DNA of 64,000 nucleotides from Actinokineospora fastidiosa (lineage in GTDB: Bacteria; Actinomycetota; Actinomycetes; Mycobacteriales; Pseudonocardiaceae). The notes below the pieces were generated by a model that saw only the letters and a program-made list of their open reading frames with translations, searched no databases and had not been told where the DNA came from. The stretch is taken from positions 62,001 through 126,000 of the forward strand of contig NZ_BMRB01000006.1 in NCBI RefSeq assembly GCF_014648415.1, given 5' to 3'. Shown piece after piece: positions 26,928 through 36,785 of this stretch (its first letter is position 1; each line of letters starts with the position of its first letter). The position numbers were made by a program, and so were the translations under genes.

Positions 26928-29081
26928 GTGAGCACGGATCGCACCGCCGCCCCAGGACCCGACGCGCCCGAACCCCGTGGCGTGCCCGCCGCGCCACCGG
27001 CCGCCACCCGCGCCCAGGTGCCCACCGACCTGCCGGACGACCGCTACCTCAACCGGGAACTGTCCTGGTTGGACTTCAACGCCCGGGTGCTGGCGCTGGC
27101 CGAGGACGCCTCCCAGCCGCTGCTCGAACGGGCGAAGTTCCTGGCGATCTTCGCATCCAACCTCGACGAGTTCTACATGGTGCGCGTCGCCGGGCTGAAG
27201 CGCCGGATGGAGACCGGGCTCTCGGTGCGCAGCGCCGACGGGATGACCCCGCGCGAGCAGCTGGCCTGGATCGCCAAGCGCAACCAGGAGCTGGTGGAGC
27301 AGCACGCCAGGGCCTTCGCCGAGCACGTGCGCCCGGAACTGGCCGCCCACGGCATCCGGATCGCCACCTGGGGCGAGCTGACCACCGAGCAGAGCACCCG
27401 CATGTCGGTGTACTTCCGGGACCAGGTCTTCCCGGTGCTCACCCCGCTGGCCTTCGACCCGGCCCACCCCTTCCCCTACATCTCCGGCCTGTCGCTGAAC
27501 CTGGCCGTCACCGTGCGGAACCCGGACGAGGGCCCGCCGCGCTTCGCCAGGGTCAAGGTGCCCGACAACGTGCCCCGGCTGGTCCCGGTCGACCGCAGCC
27601 CCGACGAGCGCACCGCGGTGTTCCTGCCGCTGGAGGAGCTCATCGCCGCGCACCTCGGGATGCTGTTCACCGGCATGGAGATCATCGAGGTGCACGCCTT
27701 CCGGGTCACCCGCAACGCCGACCTCGAGGTGGAGGAGGACCGCGACGAGGACCTCCTCAAGGCGCTCGAACGCGAGCTGGCGCAGCGGCGGTTCGGCCCG
27801 CCGGTGCGGCTGGAGGTCGCCGACGACATGAGCGACCACATGCTGGAGCTGCTGCTGCGCGAGATGGACGTGCACGAGAACGACGTCGTCGTCGTGCGCG
27901 ACCTGCTGGACCTGTCGTGCCTGTGGGGCATCTACGCCGTCGACCGCAAGGAGCTGAAGGACCCGCCGTTCGTCCCCGCGACGCACCCGGCCTTCGCCGA
28001 GGGCGAGACGCCCAAGAGCGTGTTCGCCCGGCTGCGCGAGGGCGACGTCCTCGTGCACCACCCGTACCACTCGTTCTCCACGAGCGTGCAGCGGTTCATC
28101 GAGCAGGCAGCCGCCGACCCGCACGTGCTGGCCATCAAGCAGACGCTCTACCGCACCTCCGGCGACTCGCCCATCGTGGACGCGCTCATCGACGCGGCGG
28201 GCGAGGGCAAGCAGGTGGTGGCGCTGGTGGAACTCAAGGCGCGCTTCGACGAGCAGGCCAACATCAAGTGGGCGCGGACGCTGGAGAAGGCGGGCGTGCA
28301 CGTCGTCTACGGGCTCGTCGGGCTCAAGACGCACTGCAAGACCGCGCTGGTGGTGCGCCAGGAGGGCTCGACGATCCGGCGCTACTGCCACATCGGCACC
28401 GGCAACTACAACCCGAAGACGGCCCGGCTGTACGAGGACATCGGCCTGCTGACCGCGGAGCCCGCGATCGGCGCCGACCTCACCGACCTGTTCAACGTCC
28501 TCACCGGCTACGCCCGCCAGGACCACTACCGCAGCCTGCTCGTCGCCCCGCACGGCGTCCGGCGCGGCATCATCGAGCGCATCGACGCCGAGATCGAGCA
28601 CGCCCGCGCCGGGCGGCCCGCCGGGGTGCGGATGAAGGTGAACTCCCTGGTGGACGAGCAGGTCATCGACGCGCTCTACCGGGCGTCGCAGCACGGCGTC
28701 CCGGTCGAGGTGGTCGTGCGCGGGATCTGCGCGCTGAAGCCGGGCATCCCGGGGCTGTCGGAGAACATCCGGGTGCGCTCGATCCTGGGCCGGTTCCTGG
28801 AGCACTCCCGCACGGTGTGGTTCGTCGGGGCGGACGAGCACTGGATCGGCAGCGCGGACATGATGCACCGCAACCTCGACCGGCGGGTGGAGGTGATGGT
28901 CAGGGTGACCGACCCGGCGCTGACCGCGCAGCTGGCGCGCGTCTTCGAGTCGGCGATGGACCCGGCCACCCGCTGCTGGGTGCTGTCGGGCAACGGCGAC
29001 TGGACGGCCTCGCCCGCCGACAGCGAGAACGTGCGCGACCACCAGACCGAGATGCTGCTCCGCCTGCGGTCCAGGGACTGA
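26928..29081 (+). CDS. ppk: Polyphosphate kinase 1
   Basis: 717-residue PPK1, polymerising ATP gamma-phosphate into inorganic polyphosphate reversibly. The PPK N-terminal domain begins [16 protein letters not shown]. The catalytic, autophosphorylated histidine is H469 in GLKTHCK, and a second conserved histidine lies in [14 protein letters not shown]. The C-terminal phospholipase-D-like domain is complete ([17 protein letters not shown]). The GTG at 26928 or ATG at 26919 are both possible starts; neither has a strong ribosome site. Only four bases separate it from the mutT1-type gene downstream, matching Rv2984-Rv2985. Confidence 0.97.
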   Translation: MSTDRTAAPGPDAPEPRGVPAAPPAATRAQVPTDLPDDRYLNRELSWLDFNARVLALAEDASQPLLERAKFLAIFASNLDEFYMVRVAGLKRRMETGLSVRSADGMTPREQLAWIAKRNQELVEQHARAFAEHVRPELAAHGIRIATWGELTTEQSTRMSVYFRDQVFPVLTPLAFDPAHPFPYISGLSLNLAVTVRNPDEGPPRFARVKVPDNVPRLVPVDRSPDERTAVFLPLEELIAAHLGMLFTGMEIIEVHAFRVTRNADLEVEEDRDEDLLKALERELAQRRFGPPVRLEVADDMSDHMLELLLREMDVHENDVVVVRDLLDLSCLWGIYAVDRKELKDPPFVPATHPAFAEGETPKSVFARLREGDVLVHHPYHSFSTSVQRFIEQAAADPHVLAIKQTLYRTSGDSPIVDALIDAAGEGKQVVALVELKARFDEQANIKWARTLEKAGVHVVYGLVGLKTHCKTALVVRQEGSTIRRYCHIGTGNYNPKTARLYEDIGLLTAEPAIGADLTDLFNVLTGYARQDHYRSLLVAPHGVRRGIIERIDAEIEHARAGRPAGVRMKVNSLVDEQVIDALYRASQHGVPVEVVVRGICALKPGIPGLSENIRVRSILGRFLEHSRTVWFVGADEHWIGSADMMHRNLDRRVEVMVRVTDPALTAQLARVFESAMDPATRCWVLSGNGDWTASPADSENVRDHQTEMLLRLRSRD

Positions 29082-29085
29082 GCCG

Positions 29086-29946
29086 ATGGCGATCGCAGCG
29101 GCGGGCGCGGTGCTGTGGCGTCCGGCTCCCGGCGGCGTCGAGGTGGCGGTGGCGCACCGTCCGCGCTATGACGACTGGAGCTTGCCCAAGGGCAAACTCG
29201 ACCCGGGCGAGACCATCCACCGCGCGGCGGTGCGGGAGGTGTTCGAGGAGACGGGTCACCGCGCCGTCCTGGGCCGCCACCTGGGTCAGGTCGCGTATCG
29301 GGTGGGGCGTTCGGACAAGACGGTGGACTACTTCGCCGCCCGCGCGGTCTCCGGCTCCTTCGTCAGCAACGAGGAGGTGGACGAGCTCGTCTGGCTGCCC
29401 ATCCCCGACGCGGCGGGGCTGCTGACCTACCACCACGACCGCGACGTCCTCGCCGCGTTCGCCGTGGCGCCGCTGGCGACGACGCTGCTGCTCGTGCGCC
29501 ACGCCCACGCGGGCGACCGCTCCGAGTGGGACGGGCCGGACGAACTGCGCCCGCTGTCGGCGAAGGGCCACGCCCAGGTCGCCGCCCTGATGGAGTTCCT
29601 CCCCCTCTTCGGGCCGACCCGCGTCCACTCGGTGCCGAACGTCCGCTGCGAGGACACGGTGCGCCCCCTGGCCGAGCGGCTGGGCTGTCCGGTGACGCCC
29701 GAGAAGGGCCTCGGCGAGGCGGGGTACCAGGCCGCGCCGGAAGCCGCCCACAGCCGCCTGCTGACCATCGCGGCGGGCCCGGGCACGGCGGTGGTGTGCA
29801 GCCAGGGCGGCGTCATCCCCAGCCTCCTCGACGCGCTGGGGGCGGAGTCCGGAGTGGAGGGGCACCGCGCCCGCAAGGGCAGCGTCTGGGTGCTCAGCCT
29901 GGACGGCGACAAGCTGGTGGGGGCGGATTACGTGGCCCGCCCGTAG
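29086..29946 (+). CDS. mutT1: MutT1-type Nudix hydrolase fused to histidine phosphatase
   Basis: 286 residues in two domains. The N-terminal Nudix domain has the complete box from GKLDPGET to REVFEETGH (about residues 39-60). The C-terminal histidine-phosphatase domain has the RHG motif as LLVRHAHAGD (about residues 131-140) and a conserved His-less tail segment AVVCSQGGVIP. In mycobacteria the same two-domain protein hydrolyses 8-oxo-dGTP/8-oxo-GTP and diadenosine polyphosphates. It directly follows ppk and is probably co-transcribed. The exact substrate is inferred from homology. Confidence 0.94.
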   Translation: MAIAAAGAVLWRPAPGGVEVAVAHRPRYDDWSLPKGKLDPGETIHRAAVREVFEETGHRAVLGRHLGQVAYRVGRSDKTVDYFAARAVSGSFVSNEEVDELVWLPIPDAAGLLTYHHDRDVLAAFAVAPLATTLLLVRHAHAGDRSEWDGPDELRPLSAKGHAQVAALMEFLPLFGPTRVHSVPNVRCEDTVRPLAERLGCPVTPEKGLGEAGYQAAPEAAHSRLLTIAAGPGTAVVCSQGGVIPSLLDALGAESGVEGHRARKGSVWVLSLDGDKLVGADYVARP

Positions 29947-30265
29947 CCTGCGGCAAGGGCGGAATCGGGGGCGCGGCGAAAGCCAGGACGCTGAGCGATA
30001 AAGGGGGCCGCGTCGCCCGCACCCGGACCGAGAGGCGCTCTCGGCCCGACACACAATGCCCACCGCGGTCGAATGGCCCCTATCGCGGCCGGGCGGGCCC
30101 GAGTGGTCCGATCCGGCGCCTAAGCACCCGACAGAGCAAGTCCCGAGACAATGCAGGCCGCTGCGGCACGCCCTCGGTAAGTGGTCCCGATCCGGCTTCC
30201 GCTTCCGCATTGAGCAAGCGCCGAGAGGACACCGGTCGCCGGTGCCCTAGCGCCGGTGAACGGCC
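29947..30265. other. Intergenic stretch after mutT1
   Basis: About 320 bases without a recognisable gene. A short hairpin (CCGAGAG 30028-30034 with CTCTCGG 30038-30044) may end the ppk-mutT1 transcript. The rest shows only scattered GC-rich short repeats. Confidence 0.5.
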
Positions 30266-30300
30266 GAGAGCCCCGCACGTGGCCTGCGTGCGGGGCTCTC
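30266..30300 (-). terminator. Terminator of hup
   Basis: A 14-bp perfect stem (GAGAGCCCCGCACG 30266-30279 against 30287-30300) with a seven-base loop, 45 bases beyond the hup stop codon. Confidence 0.8.
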
Positions 30301-30344
30301 GCGAACTGGCGTCCGGGGCTTGCCGGACCGACCACCTCGTGGGC

Positions 30345-31010
30345 TTACTTCTTGGCGGCAGAGGTCCGCTTGGTGGTCCGGGTGGTGGTCTTCGCCGCCG
30401 CGGACGTCTTCTTCGCAGGCGTCGCCTTGGCGGTGGTCGCCTTGGCCGTGGTCGCCTTGGCGCGGGCCGGGGCCTTGGCCGCCGTGGTGGCCTTCGTCGC
30501 CTTGGTGGCCGTGGTCTTCGCCGCCGTCGTCTTGGCGGGCGCCTTGGCCGCGGTGGAGCGGGTGGCGCGCGCCGTCGTCGTCTTGGCGGCGGCGGGCTTC
30601 GCGGCCGCGGCGCGGGTCCGCGTGGTGGTGCTGCGGGTGGTGGCGGCCTTGGTGGCCGTGCCCGCAGCGGCGCGGGTGCCGGTCGCGGCGGTGCCGCGGG
30701 CGCCGGTCTTGGTGGCGGCCACCTTGGGCAGCTTCTTCGCCCCGCTGACGACCTCCTTGAACATCGTGCCCGCGCGGAAGGCGGGAACGTTGGTCTTCTT
30801 CACCTTCACGGTCTCGCCCGTGCGGGGGTTGCGGGCGGTGCGAGCGGCGCGGGCGCGCTTCTCGAAGACGCCGAACCCGGTGATGTTGACCTTCTCGCCC
30901 TTGTTGACCGTGCGAACGATCACGTCGACGAGACCGTCGACCGCAGCGCCTGCGGCCTTCTTGTCGCCCAGCCGCTCCGTAAGCGCCTCGATGAGTTGGG
31001 CCTTGTTCAC
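30345..31010 (-). CDS. hup: DNA-binding protein HU with Lys/Ala-rich tail
   Basis: 221 residues. A normal HU fold spans residues 1 to about 92 ([54 protein letters not shown]). A tail of about 130 residues of repeated KAT/AAKTT/RTT-like units follows, resembling histone H1 and mycobacterial HupB. The body binds and bends DNA; the tail probably compacts the nucleoid and is a target for acetylation or methylation. The GTG at 31010 has GGAGG eight bases upstream. Position between mutT1 and leuD matches HupB (Rv2986c). Confidence 0.96.
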   Translation of the reverse strand: MNKAQLIEALTERLGDKKAAGAAVDGLVDVIVRTVNKGEKVNITGFGVFEKRARAARTARNPRTGETVKVKKTNVPAFRAGTMFKEVVSGAKKLPKVAATKTGARGTAATGTRAAAGTATKAATTRSTTTRTRAAAAKPAAAKTTTARATRSTAAKAPAKTTAAKTTATKATKATTAAKAPARAKATTAKATTAKATPAKKTSAAAKTTTRTTKRTSAAKK

Positions 31011-31210
31011 GCTTCAGTCCTCCGTTGAGACCACACTGCAGTTACGGCCCATGGGCCGACCTTCACGTCACCGTATTCCTTTGGACGCGCAATTTCCACG
31101 CGACGCGCCCTAATTTTTCCTTGAACCGCCCGAGGTTCGCCAACCGGGGGGGTGGTTCGGGGCTCTTAGGGGGTCGCGTGGAGCGGGTGTGGAGCTATTC
31201 GGGAGGGGGC
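31011..31210. promoter_or_regulatory. hup upstream region
   Basis: This stretch must hold the hup promoter (minus strand). It is locally A+T-richer (31070-31120) than its surroundings, as expected for a strong promoter. I cannot assign exact -35/-10 hexamers with confidence. Confidence 0.35.
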
Positions 31211-31252
31211 GGGGGCCGGATTCCCCGGCGTGGCCGCGGGGTTCCGGCCCCC
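31211..31252 (-). terminator. Terminator of leuCD
   Basis: A long hairpin just beyond the leuD stop: outer stem GGGGGCCGGA (31211-31220) with TCCGGCCCCC (31243-31252), inner stem CCCCG (31223-31227) with CGGGG (31237-31241). Confidence 0.75.
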
Positions 31253-31257
31253 GGCGT

Positions 31258-31860
31258 TCAGGACGCCGAAACCGGCGTCGTCACCGGCTTCCACTTGGGC
31301 CTGGCCTGCTCAAACGCGTCGACGGCCGCCTCGTGGCGCAGGGTCAGGGCGATGTCGTCGAGCCCTTCCAAGAGCCGCCAACGGGTGTAGTCGTCGATGC
31401 GGAAGCGCGCGGTGAAGTCCTTGGCCGTGACGGTCTTCTCCGCGAGGTCCACGGTGACCTCCGTCCCCGGCTCGGCCTCCAGCAGCTTCCACAACAGTTC
31501 GATGTCGGTCTGGTCGAGCTCGGCGGCCAGCAGGCCCGCCTTGCCCGCGTTCCCGCGGAAGATGTCGGCGAACCGGGCGGAGAGCACCACCCGGAAGCCG
31601 TAGTCCGACAGCGCCCACACGGCGTGCTCCCGGGAGGAGCCGGTGCCGAAGTCGGGCCCGGCGACGAGCACGCTGCCCGACCGGTAGGGCTCGGCGTTGA
31701 GCACGAAGTGCTCGTCGCCCCGCCACGCGGCGAACAGGCCGTCCTCGAAGCCGGTCCGGGTGACCCGCTTGAGGTAGACCGCCGGGATGATCTGGTCGGT
31801 GTCCACGTTGGACCGGCGCAGGGGCACGCCGACGCCGGTGTGGCTGGTGAACGGCTCCAT
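31258..31860 (-). CDS. leuD: 3-isopropylmalate dehydratase small subunit
   Basis: 200-residue LeuD, partner of LeuC in isomerising 2-isopropylmalate to 3-isopropylmalate in leucine synthesis. Conserved features are [16 protein letters not shown] at the N-terminus and the substrate-binding [10 protein letters not shown]. The ATG at 31860 has GAGAGGGA upstream. It starts 11 bases after the leuC stop, so the two subunits are made from one transcript. Transcription reads away from the IclR regulator. Confidence 0.97.
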   Translation of the reverse strand: MEPFTSHTGVGVPLRRSNVDTDQIIPAVYLKRVTRTGFEDGLFAAWRGDEHFVLNAEPYRSGSVLVAGPDFGTGSSREHAVWALSDYGFRVVLSARFADIFRGNAGKAGLLAAELDQTDIELLWKLLEAEPGTEVTVDLAEKTVTAKDFTARFRIDDYTRWRLLEGLDDIALTLRHEAAVDAFEQARPKWKPVTTPVSAS

Positions 31861-31871
31861 GAGGGTCCCTC

Positions 31872-33275
31872 TCAGTTCAGGTCGGCCGGGGAGGACAGGG
31901 TGCCCCGGACCGCGGTCGCGGCGGCCACCAGCGGGGACACCAGGTGGGTGCGCCCGCCCTTGCCCTGCCTGCCCTCGAAGTTGCGGTTCGATGTGGACGC
32001 GCTGCGCTCGCCGGGGGCCAGCTGGTCGGGGTTCATGCCCAGACACATGGAGCAGCCCGCCTGCCGCCATTCGGCGCCCGCCTCGGTGAAGACCCGGTCC
32101 AGCCCCTCGGCCTCGGCCTGGGCGCGCACGCGCATGGACCCGGGCACGACCAGCATCCGCACGCCGTCGGCGACGCGGTGGCCCCGCAGGACGTCGGCGG
32201 CGGCGCGGAGGTCCTCGATGCGCCCGTTGGTGCACGAGCCGAGGAAGACCGTGTCGACGGTCACCTCGCGCAGCGGGGTACCCGGCGTCAGTCCCATGTA
32301 CGCCAGCGCCTTCTCCGCGGCGATCCGGTCGGTCTCCTCGGCGAAGGACTCCGGGTCCGGCACGGCGGCCGACAGCGGCAGCCCCTGGCCCGGGTTGGTG
32401 CCCCAGGTCACGAACGGCGCGAGCGCGGCGGCGTCGATGACGACCTCGGCGTCGAACTCGGCGTCGGGGTCCGTGCGCAGTTCCCGCCACGCCTCGACGG
32501 CGGCGTCCCAGTCGGCGCCCTTGGGCGCGTGCGGGCGGTCCTTGAGGTAGGCGAAGGTGGTCTCGTCGGGGGCGATCATCCCGGCGCGCGCGCCCGCCTC
32601 GATGGACATGTTGCAGATGGTCATCCGCGCTTCCATGGACAGCGCCTCGATGGCCTCGCCCCGGTACTCCAGCACGTAGCCCTGCCCGCCGCCGGTGCCG
32701 ATGCGGGCGATGACGGCGAGGATGAGGTCCTTGGCCGTGACCCCGGCGGGCAGGTCGCCGACGACGGTGATCGCCATGGTCTTGAAAGGACGCAGCGGCA
32801 GCGTCTGGGTGGCGAGCACGTGCTCGACCTCGGAGGTGCCGATGCCGAACGCGAGCGCGCCGAACGCGCCGTGGGTCGAGGTGTGGCTGTCGCCGCAGAC
32901 GACCGTCATGCCCGGCTGGGTGAGGCCGAGCTGCGGGCCCACGACGTGCACGATGCCCTGCTCGGCGTCGCCCATCGGGTGCAGCCGGACGCCGAACTCC
33001 GCGCAGTTGCGGCGCAGCGTCTCGACCTGCGTGCGGGAGACCGGGTCGGCGATCGGGAGGTCGATCCCGATGGTCGGGACGTTGTGGTCCTCGGTGGCGA
33101 TGGTGAGGTCGGGCCTGCGCACCGGCCGGTTCGCCAGCCGCAGCCCGTCGAAGGCCTGCGGGCTGGTCACCTCGTGGATGAGGTGCAGGTCGATGTAGAG
33201 CAGGTCCGGCTCGGCGCCGTCGCCCCGGCGCACGACGTGCTGGTCCCAGACTTTCTCGGCGAGCGTCTTACCCAT
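31872..33275 (-). CDS. leuC: 3-isopropylmalate dehydratase large subunit
   Basis: 467-residue aconitase-family LeuC. The three [4Fe-4S] ligands are visible: one in [13 protein letters not shown] and two in CSMCLGMN. The usual N-terminal segments ([27 protein letters not shown]) and [13 protein letters not shown] are present. It forms the leuC-leuD operon under likely control of the divergent IclR protein. ATG at 33275 is the start; a 64-base intergenic region with a palindromic element separates it from the regulator. Confidence 0.97.
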   Translation of the reverse strand: MGKTLAEKVWDQHVVRRGDGAEPDLLYIDLHLIHEVTSPQAFDGLRLANRPVRRPDLTIATEDHNVPTIGIDLPIADPVSRTQVETLRRNCAEFGVRLHPMGDAEQGIVHVVGPQLGLTQPGMTVVCGDSHTSTHGAFGALAFGIGTSEVEHVLATQTLPLRPFKTMAITVVGDLPAGVTAKDLILAVIARIGTGGGQGYVLEYRGEAIEALSMEARMTICNMSIEAGARAGMIAPDETTFAYLKDRPHAPKGADWDAAVEAWRELRTDPDAEFDAEVVIDAAALAPFVTWGTNPGQGLPLSAAVPDPESFAEETDRIAAEKALAYMGLTPGTPLREVTVDTVFLGSCTNGRIEDLRAAADVLRGHRVADGVRMLVVPGSMRVRAQAEAEGLDRVFTEAGAEWRQAGCSMCLGMNPDQLAPGERSASTSNRNFEGRQGKGGRTHLVSPLVAAATAVRGTLSSPADLN

Positions 33276-33303
33276 CGCTCATCACCATCAGCTTCCCACT
33301 TGC

Positions 33304-33332
33304 TGGACATCCCATATGACGGGAAAGTAGTA
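33304..33332 (+). promoter_or_regulatory. Promoter and operator in leuC/IclR intergenic region
   Basis: For the regulator: -35 TGGACA (33304-33309), a 17-base spacer and -10 TAGTAT (33327-33332), seven bases before the GTG at 33340, so the mRNA is probably leaderless. Inside the spacer lies TCCCATATGACGGGA (33310-33324), a partial palindrome with TCCC/GGGA ends. It is a candidate operator for the IclR protein controlling itself and leuCD. Confidence 0.6.
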
Positions 33333-33339
33333 TCGAGAC

Positions 33340-34041
33340 GTGGGACAGCATAGCGGCATCGGCGTTCTGGACAAGGCGATGGCGGTTCTGCAGGCCGTGG
33401 CGAAGGAGCCGTGCGGCCTCGCGGAGCTGTGCAGCAAGACGGGCCTGCCCCGCGCGACGGCCCATCGCCTGGCGGTAGGACTGGAGGTCCACCGCCTGCT
33501 CCGCCGCGGCTCCGACGGCCGCTGGCGGCCGGGGACCGCGCTCGCGGAACTGGCGGGCGGGGCCACCGACCCCCTGCTCGACGCCGCCGCGGCCGTGCTG
33601 CCGAGGCTGCGCGACCGCACGGGCGAGAGCGTGCAGCTCTACCGCAGGGATGGTCTGTACCGCATCTGCATCAGCTCGGCGGAGCCGCCGAGCGGCCTGC
33701 GCGACACCGTCCCGGTGGGCGCCCGGCTGCCGATGACGGCGGGCTCGGGCGCGAAGGTCCTTGCCGCGTGGGCGGATCCGGCCACCCAGCGCAGCCTGCT
33801 GCAGGAGGCGGTGTTCGGAGAGCGGGCGCTGCTGGAGGTCCGCAGGCGCGGCTGGGCCCAGAGCGTCGCCGAACGCGAACCCGGCGTGGCCAGCGTCTCA
33901 GCCCCGGTCCGCGACACCGGGGGCGTCGTCGTGGCCGCGGTCTCGGTGTCCGGCCCCATCGACCGCATGGGCCGCCGCCCCGGCGCCCGCTGGGCAGCCG
34001 ACCTCCTAGCCGCCGCAGACGCCCTACAGAACCGCCTCTGA
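33340..34041 (+). CDS. IclR family regulator of leuCD (NdgR-like)
   Basis: 233 residues. The N-terminal winged helix (GIGVLDKAMAVLQAVA, GLPRATAHRLAVGLEVHRLL, partly shown) is followed by the IclR effector domain (ESVQLYRRDGLYRICISS, VGARLPMTAGSGAKVLAAW, parts shown). The divergent position next to leuC is conserved across actinobacteria (Rv2989; NdgR/AreB of Streptomyces, LtbR of Corynebacterium), where members repress branched-chain amino-acid genes. The GTG start has no Shine-Dalgarno but a -10 element at leaderless distance. The effector is not known from sequence. Confidence 0.92.
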   Translation: MGQHSGIGVLDKAMAVLQAVAKEPCGLAELCSKTGLPRATAHRLAVGLEVHRLLRRGSDGRWRPGTALAELAGGATDPLLDAAAAVLPRLRDRTGESVQLYRRDGLYRICISSAEPPSGLRDTVPVGARLPMTAGSGAKVLAAWADPATQRSLLQEAVFGERALLEVRRRGWAQSVAEREPGVASVSAPVRDTGGVVVAAVSVSGPIDRMGRRPGARWAADLLAAADALQNRL

Positions 34042-34475
34042 GGCCAGGCCGGCAGCCGTCGGCAAGGGTTCACAGAAATGGCGCGTGGGTGGCCCAGCCG
34101 GGACCGATTCGATGAAGCGGACCGACGATCAGGTTCGCCGACGGCCAGCCCAGCGACGCCCCCGCCCACCGACCCAGTCCGATGGGGAGCAGACGCAGCA
34201 GACGAGCCGAATGATTCGCACCACCCGGCCCGAACGAGGCGAACCCCCACCACCAGCACGAGCCGGTGCGCCAGGAGCAAAGGCCCACCCGACCAGCAAA
34301 CCCGGCCCGCTGCGAGCAACGCCCGACCCAAGAAGGGCCAGGCAAACCGCCTCCCTGGGGCAGGTGGGCTCGCCCGGTTCGCCGGGATGACCCGTTCCGA
34401 CACGGTCGCCCGGTTGGACAGGACAGGCCGATTCCATCGGCTCACCCGGTTGAGAGGAATCCGTCGGTTCGACGG

Positions 34476-34685
34476 GTGAGCCCGGTCCCGTGGATGGCCC
34501 GGTTCGCCAGGGGCAGGTCCCGTGGGATCGGTCCGTTGTGCGGGACAGGACGGTCCGGCGGGACCAGTCGGGTCCGGCGAGTGAGCCCGGTCCCGTGGAT
34601 GGCCCGGTTCGACAGCGGCAGGTCCCGTCGGATCAGTCCGTTCCGCGGGACAGGACGGTCCGGCACGATCGGACAGGCCCGGCGG
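34476..34685. repeat. Tandem 105-bp repeat, two copies
   Basis: Two head-to-tail copies start at 34476 and 34581. The first 31 bases are identical, and conservation stays high for about 85 bases, then fades. The period is a multiple of three (35 codons). Confidence 0.9.
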
Positions 34686-35386
34686 CTGGGCTCGGTTCGG
34701 CAAGGCCAACGCTGCGGCGGCTGGCTGGGTCCGTGGGACCGGCCGGCCCCGTGGAACAAGCCGGTTCCGCACGGCAGGTCGATTCGTGAGATGGGCCGGT
34801 TCCGCAGGGCAGGCCGATTCGACGGGACCAGTCGGTTCGACGGGTGGTCCGGGATCCGTGGGATCAGTCGCTGGCCGACAGCGGGATGTCCAGGCCCTAC
34901 CCCAGCCCATCGGTGAGGCTGTGGAGACGGACGGCGCGCAGGACGCGGTCGAGGCCGTCAGGCCCGTGAGGCGGTCGCTCCGCAGGGAGCGACCGGTTCC
35001 CCCGGGGCAGTCGTTTCGCGTAGAAGGACCAACCCACAGGACGAGCTCGCTTCAGTGCGACGGACCGTGGGTTGGAACAGACCGGTCCGGTCGGGACAGT
35101 TCCTCGACTCACCCACGGTCAGCCCGCTTCGGCAACGTCACCCGGGACAGTCCGCCGGGAACGATCCCGCCCGAGACCGACCACCGAATAGGCGCGGGGC
35201 CAGCAGGGCAGAGACCGGTGTGGGCGGGTTTGGGGAATGTGGGCGGTGGTGGCAGGGTCGCTTTGCGGTGGCTGTGACTGTGGTTACGGGGTCAGCTCGC
35301 TGTCAGCTTCTAGGCCGGTTTGACAACCCGCCCGCACACCGACCCGACCACACCCCAACCCGACCACACCCCCACACCCCAACCTA

Positions 35387-35452
35387 ACCACGCTGGGTCG
35401 AGACCTACCGCACTCCCCCAACCCGACCACGCTGGGTCGAGACCTACCGCAC
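35387..35452. repeat. 27-bp direct repeat pair
   Basis: accacgctgggtcgagacct plus seven more bases occurs at 35387-35413 and again at 35426-35452, 39 bases apart. Both copies lie in a run of ccgaccacacccc-type sequence. Confidence 0.9.
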
Positions 35453-35461
35453 CGTGGGGGT

Positions 35462-35480
35462 GTGGGGGCTCGGCCCCCAC
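35462..35480. terminator. Short GC hairpin
   Basis: GTGGGGGC (35462-35469) pairs with GCCCCCAC (35473-35480) across a three-base loop. It may be a backup terminator behind the tRNA genes. Confidence 0.45.
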
Positions 35481-35494
35481 ATGCAATAACGGAA

Positions 35495-35529
35495 AGATCC
35501 CTGTCACCGCTTTCCGGTGACAGGGATCT
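35495..35529 (-). terminator. Terminator of the tRNA cluster
   Basis: A perfect 15-bp stem (35495-35509 with 35515-35529) and five-base loop, followed on the minus strand by a T-rich run (CTTTCCGTTATT). It lies 14 bases beyond the tRNA-Glu 3' end. Confidence 0.88.
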
Positions 35530-35542
35530 CCCAATCTTTACG

Positions 35543-35615
35543 TAGCCCCGACGGGATTTGAACCCGCGCTACCGCCTTGAGAGGGCGGCGTCCTAGGCCG
35601 CTAGACGACGGGGCC
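35543..35615 (-). tRNA. tRNA-Glu (CTC anticodon)
   Basis: 73 nucleotides folding as a cloverleaf: acceptor stem GGCCCCG/CGGGGCT, anticodon arm CCGCC-CTCTCAA-GGCGG giving anticodon CTC, and a T arm with GGTTCAAATC-like loop. The CCA end is not encoded. It is followed on the same strand by a strong terminator. M. tuberculosis also has tRNA-Glu and tRNA-Gln between leuC and gltX. Confidence 0.95.
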
Positions 35616-35688
35616 GTGGACTTTCATTCAGTTGGTCTTGCTCTCTTGCTGGCTGGAAGCTTACCAGAGGGCTTCTGGAGGCTTTCCG

Positions 35689-35760
35689 CTGGGGTACCAG
35701 GACTCGAACCTAGACTAACTGAACCAGAATCAGTCGTGCTGCCAATTACACCATACCCCA
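35689..35760 (-). tRNA. tRNA-Gln (CTG anticodon)
   Basis: 72 nucleotides with acceptor stem TGGGGTA/TACCCCA, anticodon arm with loop TTCTGGT (anticodon CTG) and T arm TAGGTTCGAGTCCTG. The CCA is not encoded. It is upstream of tRNA-Glu on the same strand, 73 bases apart, so the two are probably one transcript. Confidence 0.95.
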
Positions 35761-35858
35761 ATGACCTCGCCCTGACCCGGCAGCTTGCGCTGTTCGGCCC
35801 GGCGCGTTGTCATGGAAGATGTTAGACCACGACCCGGCTGATCGAGAAATCAGGGGGT

Positions 35859-36650
35859 CTACCCGCGCTGCGCGGGCACTCCGCCGCTGGTCGTGACGGT
35901 GGGGGTGCGGAACTCGGTGACCAGCAGGGTGGGCAGGTCGGACAGGCTGTCGATCACGTGGATGCCGGGTTCGACCGGGCCGGGGCGGGCGGCGCGGTCC
36001 AGCCAGACGCCGTGGAGGCCCGCGTCGGCGGCTGCGCGGGCGTCGAGGTCGATGCGGTCGCCGACGTGCATGGTGTGCTCCGGCAGGACGTCCAGCTCGG
36101 CGCAGGCGGCGTGGAAGATGGCCGGGTCGGGCTTGGCAACGCCGAGGGCGCCCGCGCTGATCACGGCGTCGAAGAAGCGGGCGAGGCCGACGCGGGCCAG
36201 GCGGGCGTGCTGGTCGGGGTGTGAGGCGTTGGTCACAGCGGCGATCCGGAACCCGGCCGCGCGCAGCCAGTCCAGGGTGGGGGCGGCGTCGGGGAACGCG
36301 CGGTTGAGGCGGGTCATGCGGTCGCGGCGGCGGTCCTCCAGCACGGCGACGGTGGCCTCGTCGAAGTCGGCGCCCTGGGCGTCGAGGAACGCCTTCGTGC
36401 GGACCCGGCGCATGGTGTCGTGGTCGAACTCGCCGGCGATGGCGCGGGCGCTGTGGTCCTCGGTGATCTCCAGCCACGCAGGCCACAGGTCGTCGCGGCC
36501 GGTCAATTCCGACAGTGCCATTCTGGCCGAGCCGGTGAAATCGATCACCGTGTCGTCGACATCCAGGCAGATCGCGTGAATCGTTGGCGGGAGCGCGGCG
36601 GGCATGGACACGTGCGTGAGGGCAGCGAAAGACGACCGCGCAGAAGTCAT
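35859..36650 (-). CDS. HAD family hydrolase
   Basis: 263 residues of the haloacid dehalogenase superfamily. Motif I is DVDDTVIDF (nucleophile and acid/base Asp), motif II is AVTNAS, motif III lysine is in GVAKPDPAIF, and motif IV is HVGDRIDLDARAA. A helical cap lies between motifs I and II. It is probably a small-molecule phosphatase; the substrate is unknown. ATG at 36650 lacks a Shine-Dalgarno but has TAATCT at leaderless distance; ATG at 36605 is an alternative. It lies between the tRNAs and gltX on the same strand. Confidence 0.9.
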   Translation of the reverse strand: MTSARSSFAALTHVSMPAALPPTIHAICLDVDDTVIDFTGSARMALSELTGRDDLWPAWLEITEDHSARAIAGEFDHDTMRRVRTKAFLDAQGADFDEATVAVLEDRRRDRMTRLNRAFPDAAPTLDWLRAAGFRIAAVTNASHPDQHARLARVGLARFFDAVISAGALGVAKPDPAIFHAACAELDVLPEHTMHVGDRIDLDARAAADAGLHGVWLDRAARPGPVEPGIHVIDSLSDLPTLLVTEFRTPTVTTSGGVPAQRG

Positions 36651-36732
36651 TACGGCAGATTAGATCGCGGATCGGGCATTGCGACTCGTCTGCCCAGGTG
36701 ATGTTTCGGGATCTTTTTCGGTCAAGCCGCCG

Positions 36733-36774
36733 CGGTCCGCGACAAAGGCCGTGAAAGGCCTATATCGCGGACCG
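36733..36774 (-). terminator. Terminator of gltX
   Basis: A stem CGGTCCGCGA (36733-36742) with TCGCGGACCG (36765-36774) enclosing a second inverted repeat AGGCC/GGCCT. It begins 12 bases after the gltX stop. Confidence 0.75.
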
Positions 36775-36785
36775 TCGGCGTGTCG

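Larger units (their letters stand above)
34042..35461. other. 1.4-kb stretch without a convincing gene
   Basis: Between the IclR gene and the tRNA cluster no frame encodes a recognisable protein. Long open frames exist on both strands (for example 34266-34916 plus, and the leftward frame reaching 34910), but they yield Arg/Gly/Pro-rich low-complexity text without ribosome sites. The DNA is built of recurring GGTTCGACGGG- and GGTCCCGTGG-like words, two nearly identical 105-bp units, and a second 27-bp repeat pair. It could be a decayed repeat gene or a non-coding accessory segment. Confidence 0.55.

Noticed and set aside
33639-34910. Leftward 423-codon frame across the end of the IclR gene and the repeat gap
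   Set aside because: It overlaps the well-supported IclR gene antisense, has no ribosome site and encodes Pro/Arg low-complexity sequence.
35462-35529. Attachment site overlapping the tRNA genes
   Set aside because: The hairpins are terminators, and no second copy of a tRNA 3' end was found in the accessory region.
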